NCBI GenBank assembly: GCA_013003715.1
Contig: JABDIN010000084.1
Span: 1 to 35,163, forward strand
From: Desulfobacteraceae bacterium
GTDB lineage: Bacteria > Desulfobacterota > Desulfobacteria > Desulfobacterales > Desulfosarcinaceae
DNA length: 35,163 bases
Direction: 5' to 3'
Shown here: positions 16,740 through 24,779 of the stretch, piece after piece
Layout: each line of letters opens with the position of its first letter
Numbering within the stretch: the stretch's first letter is position 1
The notes under the pieces: model-generated
What the model was told of the DNA's origin: nothing
Database searches by the model: none
Seen by the model: the letters and a program-made list of their open reading frames with translations, nothing else
Translations under genes and position numbers: made by a program

Positions 16740-16958
16740 CTATTCCTTTATACTCTTTTTAGAGATCTCAATAATGCCCTCGGGACACATAAGGTAGCAG
16801 CTTTTGCATCCCACACATTTTTTTCCTTCAGCGACTTCAGCTGTGGCGTAGCCCATATCATTAATTTTAGAAGAGATACGCAGGACCTTTCCTTTACAAT
16901 TCAAAAGGCACAGACCACATCCTTTACATTTTTCAAAATTAATTAATACTTTAAACAC
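16740..16958 (-). CDS. korD: 2-oxoacid oxidoreductase delta subunit, 2[4Fe-4S] ferredoxin
   Basis: A ferredoxin-like subunit with two cluster motifs, CKGCGLCLLNC and CVGCKSCYLMCP, which passes electrons from the TPP subunit to ferredoxin. The usual Pro after the fourth Cys of the first cluster is Lys. Start is uncertain. I use GTG 16956-16958, giving 72 residues (VFKVLINFEKC...), which is a normal length for this subunit, with a weak GGGA upstream. A TTG at 16991 would add eleven hydrophobic residues that are not usual in the family. It is the first gene of the D-A-B-C unit. Confidence 0.88.
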   Translation of the reverse strand: MFKVLINFEKCKGCGLCLLNCKGKVLRISSKINDMGYATAEVAEGKKCVGCKSCYLMCPEGIIEISKKSIKE

Positions 16959-17108
16959 TGTTAAAAAATCCCATATTAGTATTATTTTCAAAAGTAGCTA
17001 TCTCAAAAAATAGCCTCTAATATTAATGTTTTTATTTATTCACGAATGAGAATATTTGTTTTAACAATCCAACAACCGGAGATGTGTGGTGTCCTTTATA
17101 CACACTGT

Positions 17109-18146
17109 TTATCCGACGTTCCGAAAGCCATGTTCTGCTGCCTTGCTCCATTCTAATCCAGCGAATCCTATACGGCCGCCGGATGAGACAACAGGGTTTG
17201 ATGTAGTGGTAATCATGTACATTTTTTCTGTGGCTTTGAGCACTTCCACTACTTCCCATAGATTAACAACCTGTGCGTAGGGCTCACCTTCTCGAACAAC
17301 ATCTCCGGGTTTGGCAAACATCTCCACGAAACCTCCCTTGTTTACGCTGAGCTCCTTCCTTCGTGGAATCACGATTTGATTTTCTGGTATTTCAGGCTTT
17401 CCTTCTATCATCTCATGAATACACATTATGTTTCGAATGCCTTTTTTAGCGATGGCGACATGCCGCTTTTCCCAGTGCCCACCTATTCCAATTTCCGCCA
17501 TAAATGCAGGGATGCCATGCAATTGACAAATTTCATCGAGACTTCCTTTATCTTCACCAGAGTTTACACTCTTCTTGTTATCAACCTTAACCCGACAATT
17601 AGGTTCCAGGCCAAAGGAGAGCGCCATCCGAAAGGTTTTCTCGGTTATTTTCGGTGAGACGCCGGAAATATTTTTTGAAACAGTATATGGAGAGGCATAA
17701 CTAAGAGAACTCACAGCGTGGAAACTAACTAAAGCACTGGCAATCTTTCTAATCTCAGAAAATATTTGAAAAGCGATTCTCGCAGTATTGAATCCATTCG
17801 TTTTTCCCGGGAACTGTGTATCCATGTCAAGTCCGTCAAGAAAAGAATAATTATCCCGTCTGATCAATGCCATCGGATTCATTATCGGTGTAAAAACAAT
17901 TGTCCCTGATATTTCTTTCGGATCTGATTCCAGATAGATTTCTCTCATGGCAAAAATACCATTTAATTCACTACCATGAGTTGCGCCACACAACCAAAGG
18001 ACAGGTCCTGCTCTTTCCCCTTGTACTACCATGAGAGGAATATATATCGGACTCCCATTTGATAGTTCTCCGACTTGGATATACCGGTGTGTTTTCTTTC
18101 CCATTTGGACTGGCCGCCCAAAAATAGTTTTTGTTGTATTTTCCAC
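17109..18146 (-). CDS. Succinylglutamate desuccinylase/aspartoacylase-like zinc hydrolase
   Basis: A 345-residue M14-like zinc deacylase of the AstE/AspA superfamily. The HxxE zinc motif is in LCGATHGSELNGIFAMRE, the third ligand is probably the His in ALVSFHAVSS, and the likely catalytic Glu is in FMAEIGIGGHW. Downstream, a short beta domain (VREGEPYAQVVNLW, about residues 285-345) is typical. The GTG start at 18144-18146 has AAGGA upstream. Such enzymes release an acyl or carboxyacyl group from an amino acid or amine. Placement after the TRAP permease makes it a likely first enzyme acting on the imported compound. Confidence 0.88.
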   Translation of the reverse strand: MENTTKTIFGRPVQMGKKTHRYIQVGELSNGSPIYIPLMVVQGERAGPVLWLCGATHGSELNGIFAMREIYLESDPKEISGTIVFTPIMNPMALIRRDNYSFLDGLDMDTQFPGKTNGFNTARIAFQIFSEIRKIASALVSFHAVSSLSYASPYTVSKNISGVSPKITEKTFRMALSFGLEPNCRVKVDNKKSVNSGEDKGSLDEICQLHGIPAFMAEIGIGGHWEKRHVAIAKKGIRNIMCIHEMIEGKPEIPENQIVIPRRKELSVNKGGFVEMFAKPGDVVREGEPYAQVVNLWEVVEVLKATEKMYMITTTSNPVVSSGGRIGFAGLEWSKAAEHGFRNVG

Positions 18147-18167
18147 CTGTTTTCCTTTTTTTTCCTC

Positions 18168-18205
18168 CTTCAGTAAAAATAACCGGAATCAATTTCATAC
18201 TGAAG
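18168..18205 (-). other. Hairpin abutting the ribosome-binding region of the AstE/AspA-like gene
   Basis: CTTCAGTA (18168-18175) and TACTGAAG (18198-18205) form an 8-bp stem with a 22-nt loop. In the mRNA the 3' arm runs straight into GGAGG and the A-rich leader of the hydrolase gene. It could tune translation relative to the permease, which ends only 6 bp upstream of the hairpin. Evidence is structural only. Confidence 0.35.
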
Positions 18206-18210
18206 TTACA

Positions 18211-20121
18211 TCAGACAGCATTAATCCTGCTTTCCATAGGAATAGAACGTCGGCGATTCATTTGAACAAAAATAACGGATATAAAAGTAACAAAACCGAT
18301 TGTATTGAATATCGCGGATGGATAGATTGCCGTTATAACCACTGAAGCAAGTAATATCCGTTCTATAATATTCGCCCTGACAAGAAAGTATCCTTCCCAA
18401 GCTGCTGAAAGGCTAATCAAGCCAATTGCACCGGAAATAAAAGCGATAAAAACATCCATTGCCGGACCGTTTAACGTAATTGGTGTATAGGCCATGAGAA
18501 ATGGTATGATGTAAAGTCCCTTTGCCATTTTCCAAGCACAAAACCCTGTTTTGAAAGGATGTGCCTTTGCTACTCCTGCAGCAATATAGGACGTGATACA
18601 CACTGGCGGTGTAACGGCAGAATCGATTGCAAACCACACACATATTAAATGAGCTGGCAGAACCGGCACTCCTAATTTAATAAGAGCCGGTGCAGCTAAG
18701 ATTGCGACGATCAGATAAGCAGCACTTATGGGCAGTTCAATACCAAGAACCAGGGAAGCAAGGCCTACAAGCAGAATTGCGACGAATAAGTTTCCGCTGG
18801 AACCCATAGTCATGAGGGAAGTGAATTTTATTCCTACACCATTTAATTCGACACAACCGATAATCATTCCGACAGCCGCACAGGCTGCTGCTACAGGTAA
18901 AGAATTTATGGCGCCCAATTCCAATGCCTCGAAAAATCCTTTGAAGCTGATTCGGGTCTCTTTTCGGAACAAGGATGTAAATATCAACAAGGGTATCGCG
19001 CAGAAAGCGGAGAAAGTTGCCGACCAACCCGTTACAAGTAAGTATACAAGAACCCCTATGGGCAAAAAATATGTCGTCCCCCGCTGTAAAATATCCCAAA
19101 GATCTCTGTATCGTCCCAGATTTGTCTGATCGGGCTTAATACCCATCTTGCATGCGTAGAAGTGGACATTCGCATAAACACTTAAAAAATATAAGACCGC
19201 TGGTAAAGCGGCGGCGACGATAATCTTTCCATAAGCGATACCTGCAATCGGTACTATGAGGAACGCAGCTTCGCCCATGATCGGTGGGAGCAGAACGCCT
19301 CCTACTGAAGCAGCCACCTCGGTTCCCGCCGCCATATGTGGAGGATAGCCCCCTCTTTTCATCATCGGTATGGTGATGGAACCTGTTGTAACCACGTTGG
19401 CTGCCGGGCTACCGGTAATCGATCCCATCATTGCACTTGAAATCACTGCCGCTTTTGCAGCTCCTCCCCTCATGTTACCGGTGACTAATTGAGACAGCTC
19501 AATAAAATATTTTCCGGCGCCGGTTTTTTGTAAGAAAGCGCCGAAAAGAATAAACAACACCACAAACTCGACCACAACACCGATAGGTGTGCCATAAATT
19601 CCCCCATCCGAAAGATAGAAATTTGTAATAAAGGAATCTAAATCTTGTCCACGGTGTCCCCAGTAGCCCGGTATCAAATTACCGAAAGCCGTATACAAGA
19701 TAAACAATAACACGACTAATACCATGGGGATTCCAATCGCACGGCGGGCGATTTCCAGCGTTAATACAATCAAGATAAGACCGAAAATTATATCCATTGA
19801 ATTGGGCTGGCCATAACGTGCAAATAAGCTTTCATATTCGATTTCCAGATAGACTCCAACCGTAATGGCCAATGCGATCAATACGATTTCAAGAGCAAAT
19901 GTCCAATGTCGGGATGTTTTTTTAGACAAAGGATACAGTAGAAAGACAAGCGCCATAGTGCCGATTAAGTTGATATGACGTGACGCTTCTGTTGAGATAA
20001 CGCCGATGCCGGCTATCCACAAGTGAAAAAAAGAGTAGGCTACGGCAATTACTCTGGTTGCTGCTGCGATGTAGATACCTGAGGATTTAACTCGCTCTTG
20101 AAACGAATCAATTGTTTGCAT
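18211..20121 (-). CDS. TRAP transporter permease, fused small (4TM) and large (12TM) subunits
   Basis: A 636-residue integral membrane protein of the 4TM/12TM fused TRAP class that pairs with TAXI receptors. The first four hydrophobic segments occupy about residues 15-130 (DctQ-like), followed by the DctM-like domain with the characteristic GSITGSPAANVVTTGSITIP and AGTEVAASVGGVLLPPIMG blocks near residues 235-290. A later WFAIDSAVTPPVCITSYIAA segment matches the family's second conserved loop. It imports a substrate with a Na+ or H+ gradient. It lies about 210 bp after the TAXI receptor gene and 64 bp before the zinc hydrolase gene. The region is A+T-richer than the genes at the left end. Confidence 0.95.
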   Translation of the reverse strand: MQTIDSFQERVKSSGIYIAAATRVIAVAYSFFHLWIAGIGVISTEASRHINLIGTMALVFLLYPLSKKTSRHWTFALEIVLIALAITVGVYLEIEYESLFARYGQPNSMDIIFGLILIVLTLEIARRAIGIPMVLVVLLFILYTAFGNLIPGYWGHRGQDLDSFITNFYLSDGGIYGTPIGVVVEFVVLFILFGAFLQKTGAGKYFIELSQLVTGNMRGGAAKAAVISSAMMGSITGSPAANVVTTGSITIPMMKRGGYPPHMAAGTEVAASVGGVLLPPIMGEAAFLIVPIAGIAYGKIIVAAALPAVLYFLSVYANVHFYACKMGIKPDQTNLGRYRDLWDILQRGTTYFLPIGVLVYLLVTGWSATFSAFCAIPLLIFTSLFRKETRISFKGFFEALELGAINSLPVAAACAAVGMIIGCVELNGVGIKFTSLMTMGSSGNLFVAILLVGLASLVLGIELPISAAYLIVAILAAPALIKLGVPVLPAHLICVWFAIDSAVTPPVCITSYIAAGVAKAHPFKTGFCAWKMAKGLYIIPFLMAYTPITLNGPAMDVFIAFISGAIGLISLSAAWEGYFLVRANIIERILLASVVITAIYPSAIFNTIGFVTFISVIFVQMNRRRSIPMESRINAV

Positions 20122-20331
20122 TGAATTTAACCTTTACCATGCGGTCTACCGGATCAGTATTCAGTTTAAAACCTAATAGTTACACAATTACTTACAGAAA
20201 ACACCCTGGTACTCGTTATATGAAAGTCTACCGGTTTTTTCCGTGACAATTGATGATTCATCATCTCATGTGGAACACACCACACAAAAATCGGGACCTC
20301 ATATCAAAGAATAATATCTCAAGATTTTAAC

Positions 20332-21339
20332 TTATTTTAGAACACCTTTCTCCTTGTAATATCGCAACACGCCCTTGTGGTAAGGTCTTCCAGTAGCTTT
20401 ATCGAACCATGGTTCATTCCGAAATTTTGTTTTCAGTTGATTAAAGGATTTGTGTACGTTTAAAAGGCGATCCCAGTTTTCATCGGTGACTTTTACCATT
20501 TGGTAAATAACTTCTTCCGGTACAGTTGATAAGGCCATCCACGATCCGGGTACGCCATAACAATCCACCTCATAATCCACGCCTTTGTAGGTACCCGCGG
20601 GTATTTTGGCCGGAACCATAAAGGGATGTTTCTCAACCATTGCCTTTGCTTCCATGCTGTCATGGGGGAGCGAGAGTAATCGGATATCGGTTTTTGAAGC
20701 AATCTCAATTACTAATGGTGCCGGTGCGGCAATAAATTCGATCAGCGCATCAATACGCCTGTCGGTGAGAGCTTTTGCAGCATCATTAGCTCCGATATAC
20801 TCCACCTTGAAGTCCTCTTTTCCAATGCCATATGCCTCCAGAAAAAAATAACCACGGACATTTGACGAGGCACCCCGTTTACCAATTGCAATACGTTTCC
20901 CTTTCAAGTCGGCAAACGATTTGATACCACTGTCTTTTAATACGACCCAGTGCCCCTGGCTGAGGGACAGTGACATGATGGTACGAAATTTTGATTGGTC
21001 GTCTTTAACCTTGTATGGCGGCAACCCTTCCCGGGACATCCACATCAAATCTGAAGAAACCCAAGCAACGTCGGCCTTCCCCTGCGCAAGGGTACGATTA
21101 TTGACTGATCCGGCGCCTGATTCTACTGTCCAGGTACCATATTGCGAAAGCTTTTCGTTGTAAAGCTCGCCTAAAGCAGCACACATTGGATACCAGGCAC
21201 CACCTGGATATGCGGTCAAAAACGTATAACGGTCTTGTGCTTCGGTTCTTGAAACTGATAAACCTTGGATCAACACGGTGATCATGAGTAGGATACAAAT
21301 GCTTCGGGTAATTCTCTGGAAATTAAATGCCCTATTCAT
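20332..21339 (-). CDS. TAXI-family TRAP transporter solute-binding receptor
   Basis: A 335-residue periplasmic receptor of the TAXI family. A signal peptide (SICILLMITVLIQGLSVS) ends near TEA-QDRYTF. Typical segments are FLTAYPGGAWYPMCAALGEL, QGKADVAWVSSDLMW and DLKGKRIAIGKRGASSNVRG, followed by VEYIGANDAAKALTDRRIDA. A GGAGG ribosome-binding site precedes ATG 21337-21339. It feeds the fused permease immediately downstream. TAXI receptors commonly bind glutamate-like or other small organic acids, but ligand identity cannot be read here. Confidence 0.95.
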   Translation of the reverse strand: MNRAFNFQRITRSICILLMITVLIQGLSVSRTEAQDRYTFLTAYPGGAWYPMCAALGELYNEKLSQYGTWTVESGAGSVNNRTLAQGKADVAWVSSDLMWMSREGLPPYKVKDDQSKFRTIMSLSLSQGHWVVLKDSGIKSFADLKGKRIAIGKRGASSNVRGYFFLEAYGIGKEDFKVEYIGANDAAKALTDRRIDALIEFIAAPAPLVIEIASKTDIRLLSLPHDSMEAKAMVEKHPFMVPAKIPAGTYKGVDYEVDCYGVPGSWMALSTVPEEVIYQMVKVTDENWDRLLNVHKSFNQLKTKFRNEPWFDKATGRPYHKGVLRYYKEKGVLK

Positions 21340-21410
21340 TGCTTACCTCCGATGATTAAGTTAGTTGATGTTATTATTTTCACATATTTCTAATGAAGCA
21401 CATAAGAAAG

Positions 21411-21593
21411 TAAGGAATTCTTTACCGATCAAATAATTATATTGTATCTTGCTACGGAGGAGGTACCAATATAATTGATGCTCTAAATATATCATATGGC
21501 TAATGGTGGCTTTTGAAGTTTTCTCATAGTAACCTAATAGTGGAATCATTAAGATATAGCTATAATGCATTTTCGCCGGTAAAGAATTCCTTA
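21411..21593. repeat. 183-bp element bounded by a perfect 17-bp inverted repeat
   Basis: TAAGGAATTCTTTACCG (21411-21427) and its exact reverse complement (21577-21593) flank 149 bp of very A+T-rich DNA in the 311-bp gap between the TAXI gene and the cupin gene. Inside lies a second stem, AATTATATTG (21435-21444) and CAATATAATT (21467-21476), around a loop containing GGAGGAGG. A short minus-strand ORF crosses it but looks non-coding. It may be a miniature inverted-repeat element or a structured leader. No second copy was seen in the window. Confidence 0.6.
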
Positions 21594-21650
21594 ACTTTTT
21601 TATCTCAAAGAGGTCAGGTTTAGATTTAACCTACAGATTACAAGTCCATT

Positions 21651-22004
21651 CTATTTTTCTATTGGTTTCTTTCCATAATGGATTTCCAAACAAACAACAC
21701 CTCTTGGGATTTCAAACGGCCCATGTTTCATTCCAGGAGGACGGCAACAATACGAGCCTTCTCCATATATTTTGTCATTGAGCAAGTCATGTAATTCTCC
21801 TTTAAGAACATAGACTTCCTCCCACCAATCATGTACATATGTCTGCGTGGTGACCGTTCCGGGCAACGATCTCTTTAAACGTGTGCAGTCGCTGGTTTCC
21901 GGATCAAGACTCAATATCTTTTCACACTGTCCGGGTTGTTGACCTTCGACCTGCACCCAAGGCAGATATTCCGGATCGAAAAATTCCAACTCAGGCTTTG
22001 CCAT
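21651..22004 (-). CDS. Small cupin-domain protein (ChrR-like)
   Basis: A 117-residue single-cupin protein. The first cupin motif is TYVHDWWEEVYVLKGELHDL and the second is CCRPPGMKHGPFEIPRG; the likely metal ligands are the His and Glu of the first motif and His of the second. The usual HxH pair is not present, as in ChrR-type cupins. AAAGGA precedes ATG 22002-22004. It lies between the DUF2848 gene and the TAXI receptor and shares their orientation, so it probably belongs to the catabolic unit. A small-molecule isomerase, lyase or sensing role are all possible. Confidence 0.85.
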   Translation of the reverse strand: MAKPELEFFDPEYLPWVQVEGQQPGQCEKILSLDPETSDCTRLKRSLPGTVTTQTYVHDWWEEVYVLKGELHDLLNDKIYGEGSYCCRPPGMKHGPFEIPRGVVCLEIHYGKKPIEK

Positions 22005-22061
22005 TTTTATTCCTTTCTGTTTCTTTAATTAACGAAACCTCGACGGGTAAAAAATAGAAAC

Positions 22062-22754
22062 CTATTCCTTATACCAGGCAAGCGGCCGCGAACTGTAAGA
22101 CCATTTAATCGCTTTTCCATTTTTCTCATCCGCCATCTCCATCTCGAAACGATCATGGAAACAGAACTTACCATCCAGGATAGGGGGAGTTCCGGCGAAA
22201 ATGATCATCCCATCCATATCACCGACGGTATGTGATTTTACCTTTTCAACCACCTCCTCCGGTCTTAACATGCTGGCAAGTCCGCCTTCCTGGTAGAGCT
22301 TACGTTGTCCACCTTCCTCAACCCATGCTCTCAGCGTAAAATCATCCCAATCTTTTTTGACGTCCTCGTAACGCCATACTTTTGGTGCAATTACATTTTG
22401 ACAGATATGTTTTGCATAGGGGATACTCTTTTTTTCAAGCTCCCTATCACTGTGATCGCTGCCCACGGTCACATATACGTCACTTTTGTCCACAAGAATT
22501 ACATACTCCACTTCACCACAGGTTTTGCTTTCCGGCAGCACCCGAATTTCATCATCGGAAGTTATCCTGTCCGGTAATTTCGGGAAATAAAGGGGAATTC
22601 CTTTTAATGGCGATGCAATTCCAGCCTTCTTCAATTCATTAAGATGCTTTTGTATCTGACTGGGATCTCGCGCTGTCCTCCCCATATTCAATAGTTTTTT
22701 TACTTCAAATTTCAGTTTTTTCGGATTAGCACCATTCACTATGAATTCAAGCAT
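22062..22754 (-). CDS. DUF2848 family protein
   Basis: A 230-residue soluble protein of unknown function that matches my recollection of DUF2848: an NMGRTARDPSQIQKHLNEL block near residue 28, a PLYFPKLPDRITSDDEIRV block, EVEYVILVDKSDVYVTVGSD and HSDRELEKKSIPYAKHICQN, and a C-terminal MDGMIIFAGTPPILDGKFCF. This resembles fumarylacetoacetate-hydrolase-like acid-binding proteins at the C-terminus. I choose the second ATG (22752-22754) because GGAGGA sits 7 bp before it; the first ATG, five codons earlier, contains that site. It begins 25 bp after the nitrilase-like gene. Confidence 0.85.
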   Translation of the reverse strand: MLEFIVNGANPKKLKFEVKKLLNMGRTARDPSQIQKHLNELKKAGIASPLKGIPLYFPKLPDRITSDDEIRVLPESKTCGEVEYVILVDKSDVYVTVGSDHSDRELEKKSIPYAKHICQNVIAPKVWRYEDVKKDWDDFTLRAWVEEGGQRKLYQEGGLASMLRPEEVVEKVKSHTVGDMDGMIIFAGTPPILDGKFCFHDRFEMEMADEKNGKAIKWSYSSRPLAWYKE

Positions 22755-22778
22755 TTCTTCATCCTCCATGTATCGGCA

Positions 22779-23561
22779 TCAGGTCGAAAGAATACGGTCT
22801 TCGAAACAGGTCTGTGTTTCTCTAAGCTTATACATAATATCCAAATCAATTTCAGCTCTCACGATAGACTCAAAAAGACCTGCCAATGAAATAGACATTC
22901 CATAAGGATCTACAATGGTACTATGCCCTAAATATTGTTTACCGTGATCAACTCCTGCGCAATTGCAGGCAACCATGTAACATTGGTTCTCAGTTGCTCT
23001 GGCATGCAATAAGTCCATCCAGTTTTCCACCCTTACCAAGGGCCATGCAGCGGGTTGGATAAATATTTCCACCCCGTGGTTGACGGCCATTTTCCGGTAT
23101 AATTCCGGGAAACGAAGATCGTAGCAGATGCCGAATCCGATCGTTCCGATATTCGTTTTTACCGTAACAATGTTCTCATTACGCGTGATATATTGCTTTT
23201 CAGGGCCAGCCATGCTGGGGATGTGCATTTTCCCGTAATCAGCCACGACTTTTCCCTTAGGATCAAGCAAAACTGCCGTGTTGAAAAGCTTGTCTTCCTT
23301 TTTCTCTACAATCGTTCCCGCCATGATATACGCGTCGACTTGCTTGGCTTTTTCGGCGATCCTGGATATCGTTTCCCCCTCAAGGGTCTCGCTCATCTCT
23401 TTGTATCGATCAAAAGCGTACCACCCGATGTTCCATAATTCCGGCAAGACAATCAGATCCGCATCCGAGGCTTGATCGATCATTGCCTCCGCATGCTCGA
23501 TCCGTTGTTCCCTGGTCTGGTCCTCGTCCAACCACATTTGCAAACAAGCGACCTTTGTCAT
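22779..23561 (-). CDS. Carbon-nitrogen hydrolase (nitrilase superfamily amidase)
   Basis: A 260-residue nitrilase-superfamily amidase. The Glu-Lys-Cys triad is E41 in VLPELWNIGWY, K111 in DYGKMHIPSMAGPEKQY, and C146 in FGICYDLRFPELYR. The C-terminal HSTIVDPYGMSISLA strand is typical. I use ATG 23559-23561 with AAAGGA 7 bp upstream; the longer frame adds eight residues that read through that site. It is probably the first gene of the nitrilase-DUF2848-cupin-TRAP unit and hydrolyses an amide or omega-amidic acid in the cytoplasm. A composite operator lies about 85 bp upstream. Confidence 0.93.
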   Translation of the reverse strand: MTKVACLQMWLDEDQTREQRIEHAEAMIDQASDADLIVLPELWNIGWYAFDRYKEMSETLEGETISRIAEKAKQVDAYIMAGTIVEKKEDKLFNTAVLLDPKGKVVADYGKMHIPSMAGPEKQYITRNENIVTVKTNIGTIGFGICYDLRFPELYRKMAVNHGVEIFIQPAAWPLVRVENWMDLLHARATENQCYMVACNCAGVDHGKQYLGHSTIVDPYGMSISLAGLFESIVRAEIDLDIMYKLRETQTCFEDRILST

Positions 23562-23643
23562 AACATTATCCTTTCTTTGCACCACATTTATTGAAATTCT
23601 GGTTCCGTCGCCTTACTGACGTCTGGTTATAATATTCATTTTT

Positions 23644-23663
23644 AAATACATTAATGTATACAA
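23644..23663 (-). promoter_or_regulatory. Composite GntR-type operator upstream of the nitrilase unit
   Basis: On the minus strand TTGTATACATTAATGTATTT repeats the TGTATAC-N5-TGTAT layout found at 2287, 24705, 26854 and 31355. It lies between the GntR gene and the nitrilase gene, so the resident regulator could control the uptake/hydrolase unit. The neighbouring bases give no clear -35 box. The reverse orientation relative to the other four sites is notable. Confidence 0.6.
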
Positions 23664-23723
23664 CAATACCTGCAACAAACCGAAAATTACCGGTTCCGGC
23701 CTATTATATTTTGGTTCTTATCT

Positions 23724-24380
23724 TCATTGATGCAATCGTTCCTTCAAAAAAAACCGTTTGGCATCAAGTGTATGTTCTTTCATCAATTTGGCCGCCTTAA
23801 CGCTGTTTTTCTCAGATACCGCATTGATTATTTTCTCATGTGACTCAGCATAATAGTCAATATAAGCAGGAAGCGTAAAACCTCTTGCAATTATGCTGTA
23901 AACCTTTCTTCGAAAATCCATTGTAATCTGTGCCAAGGTTTCATTACCGCACTTTCTGACGAAAAACTCATGGAACTCACTGTTCTTTTCAATATACTTG
24001 AAAAAATTCCTGTCCGAAGCGCATTGCTCCATCTCTTTCTGTAATTTTTTCAATTGCGATATTTCCTTCTTTGTAATTTTTCCTTCAACCGCAATTCGAG
24101 TTGCATGCTCTTCCAAAAGTGCAATAAGATCGTATAGTTCTTCTATTTTTTCAAACCCGATTTTTTCAACGACCGCCCCCCGGTTTTTTATTATATTGAT
24201 CCAGCCGTCCTGTTCCAGCTGAAACAAGGCTTCTCTAATGGGTGTGCGGCTAACATTAAATTTTTTACACAATTCCAGCTCGGGCAGCTTTTCTCCGGGG
24301 TTGATCCTGCCACTCACAATATCCTGAATCAGCTGATTATAAATTTCTTCACGCAGTGGTTTCACTTCAGATTTCGCCAT
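23724..24380 (-). CDS. GntR-family transcriptional regulator, FCD (FadR) subfamily
   Basis: A 218-residue regulator. The N-terminal winged helix (residues about 8-72) contains LREEIYNQLIQDIVSGRINP, GEKLPELELCKKFNVSRTPI and REALFQLEQDGWI, the normal GntR signature. The C-terminal FCD ligand domain (about 80-210) has the expected metal-site His/Asp residues in EFHEFFVRKCGNE and YYAESHEKIINAV. AAAGGAG precedes the ATG at 24378-24380. It is the only transcription factor recognised in the minus-strand part and is the natural candidate to bind the TTGTATACAA-type sites, including one in its own upstream gap. The effector is likely a catabolic acid. Confidence 0.95.
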   Translation of the reverse strand: MAKSEVKPLREEIYNQLIQDIVSGRINPGEKLPELELCKKFNVSRTPIREALFQLEQDGWINIIKNRGAVVEKIGFEKIEELYDLIALLEEHATRIAVEGKITKKEISQLKKLQKEMEQCASDRNFFKYIEKNSEFHEFFVRKCGNETLAQITMDFRRKVYSIIARGFTLPAYIDYYAESHEKIINAVSEKNSVKAAKLMKEHTLDAKRFFLKERLHQ

Positions 24381-24704
24381 AGTTAAAAAACTCCTTTCAG
24401 CTTAGGCCAATTACAGCACAAGAGCATATCTGTCATTGTCATTTCGCAGGTGACTTATCAATCGGGTTGGATCTTAACATGCAATGCTCTTTCATAAAAT
24501 GACCATAATCAATAATAAAAAGTTTGTATAACATGGTGATCAACTGACATCAATTTGATAAAATAGTGCCCATCCATAAATAAATAGCATCTCTGGGTGG
24601 ACCTAAATGGATATTGCCTGCGCTTCAAAGGGAAACCACCCATGGTTGCGGATACGACCACTGCCCCCGCTGCATTTTGGGGACGATTCGTGTTTGCCGT
24701 TTTT

Positions 24705-24722
24705 TTGTATACAATTGTGTAT
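24705..24722 (-). promoter_or_regulatory. Composite operator in the gap upstream of the GntR gene
   Basis: TTGTATACAA at 24705-24714 followed by TGTAT at 24718-24722 lies in the 399-bp gap 24381-24779 between the flavoprotein stop and the regulator start, pointing to autoregulation. The rest of this gap shows no coding signal; its plus-strand ORFs are short and compositional. No clear -35/-10 pair could be placed at this site. Confidence 0.6.
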
Positions 24723-24779
24723 TCGGTACCATGGGGCTTTTTTAAAATCAAGCTTAATTCCATGTACCCCTGTTTATTT

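Noticed and set aside
21361-21570. 69-codon minus-strand ORF within the inverted-repeat element
   Set aside because: A+T-rich composition, no ribosome-binding site and no family similarity; likely a by-product of the element.
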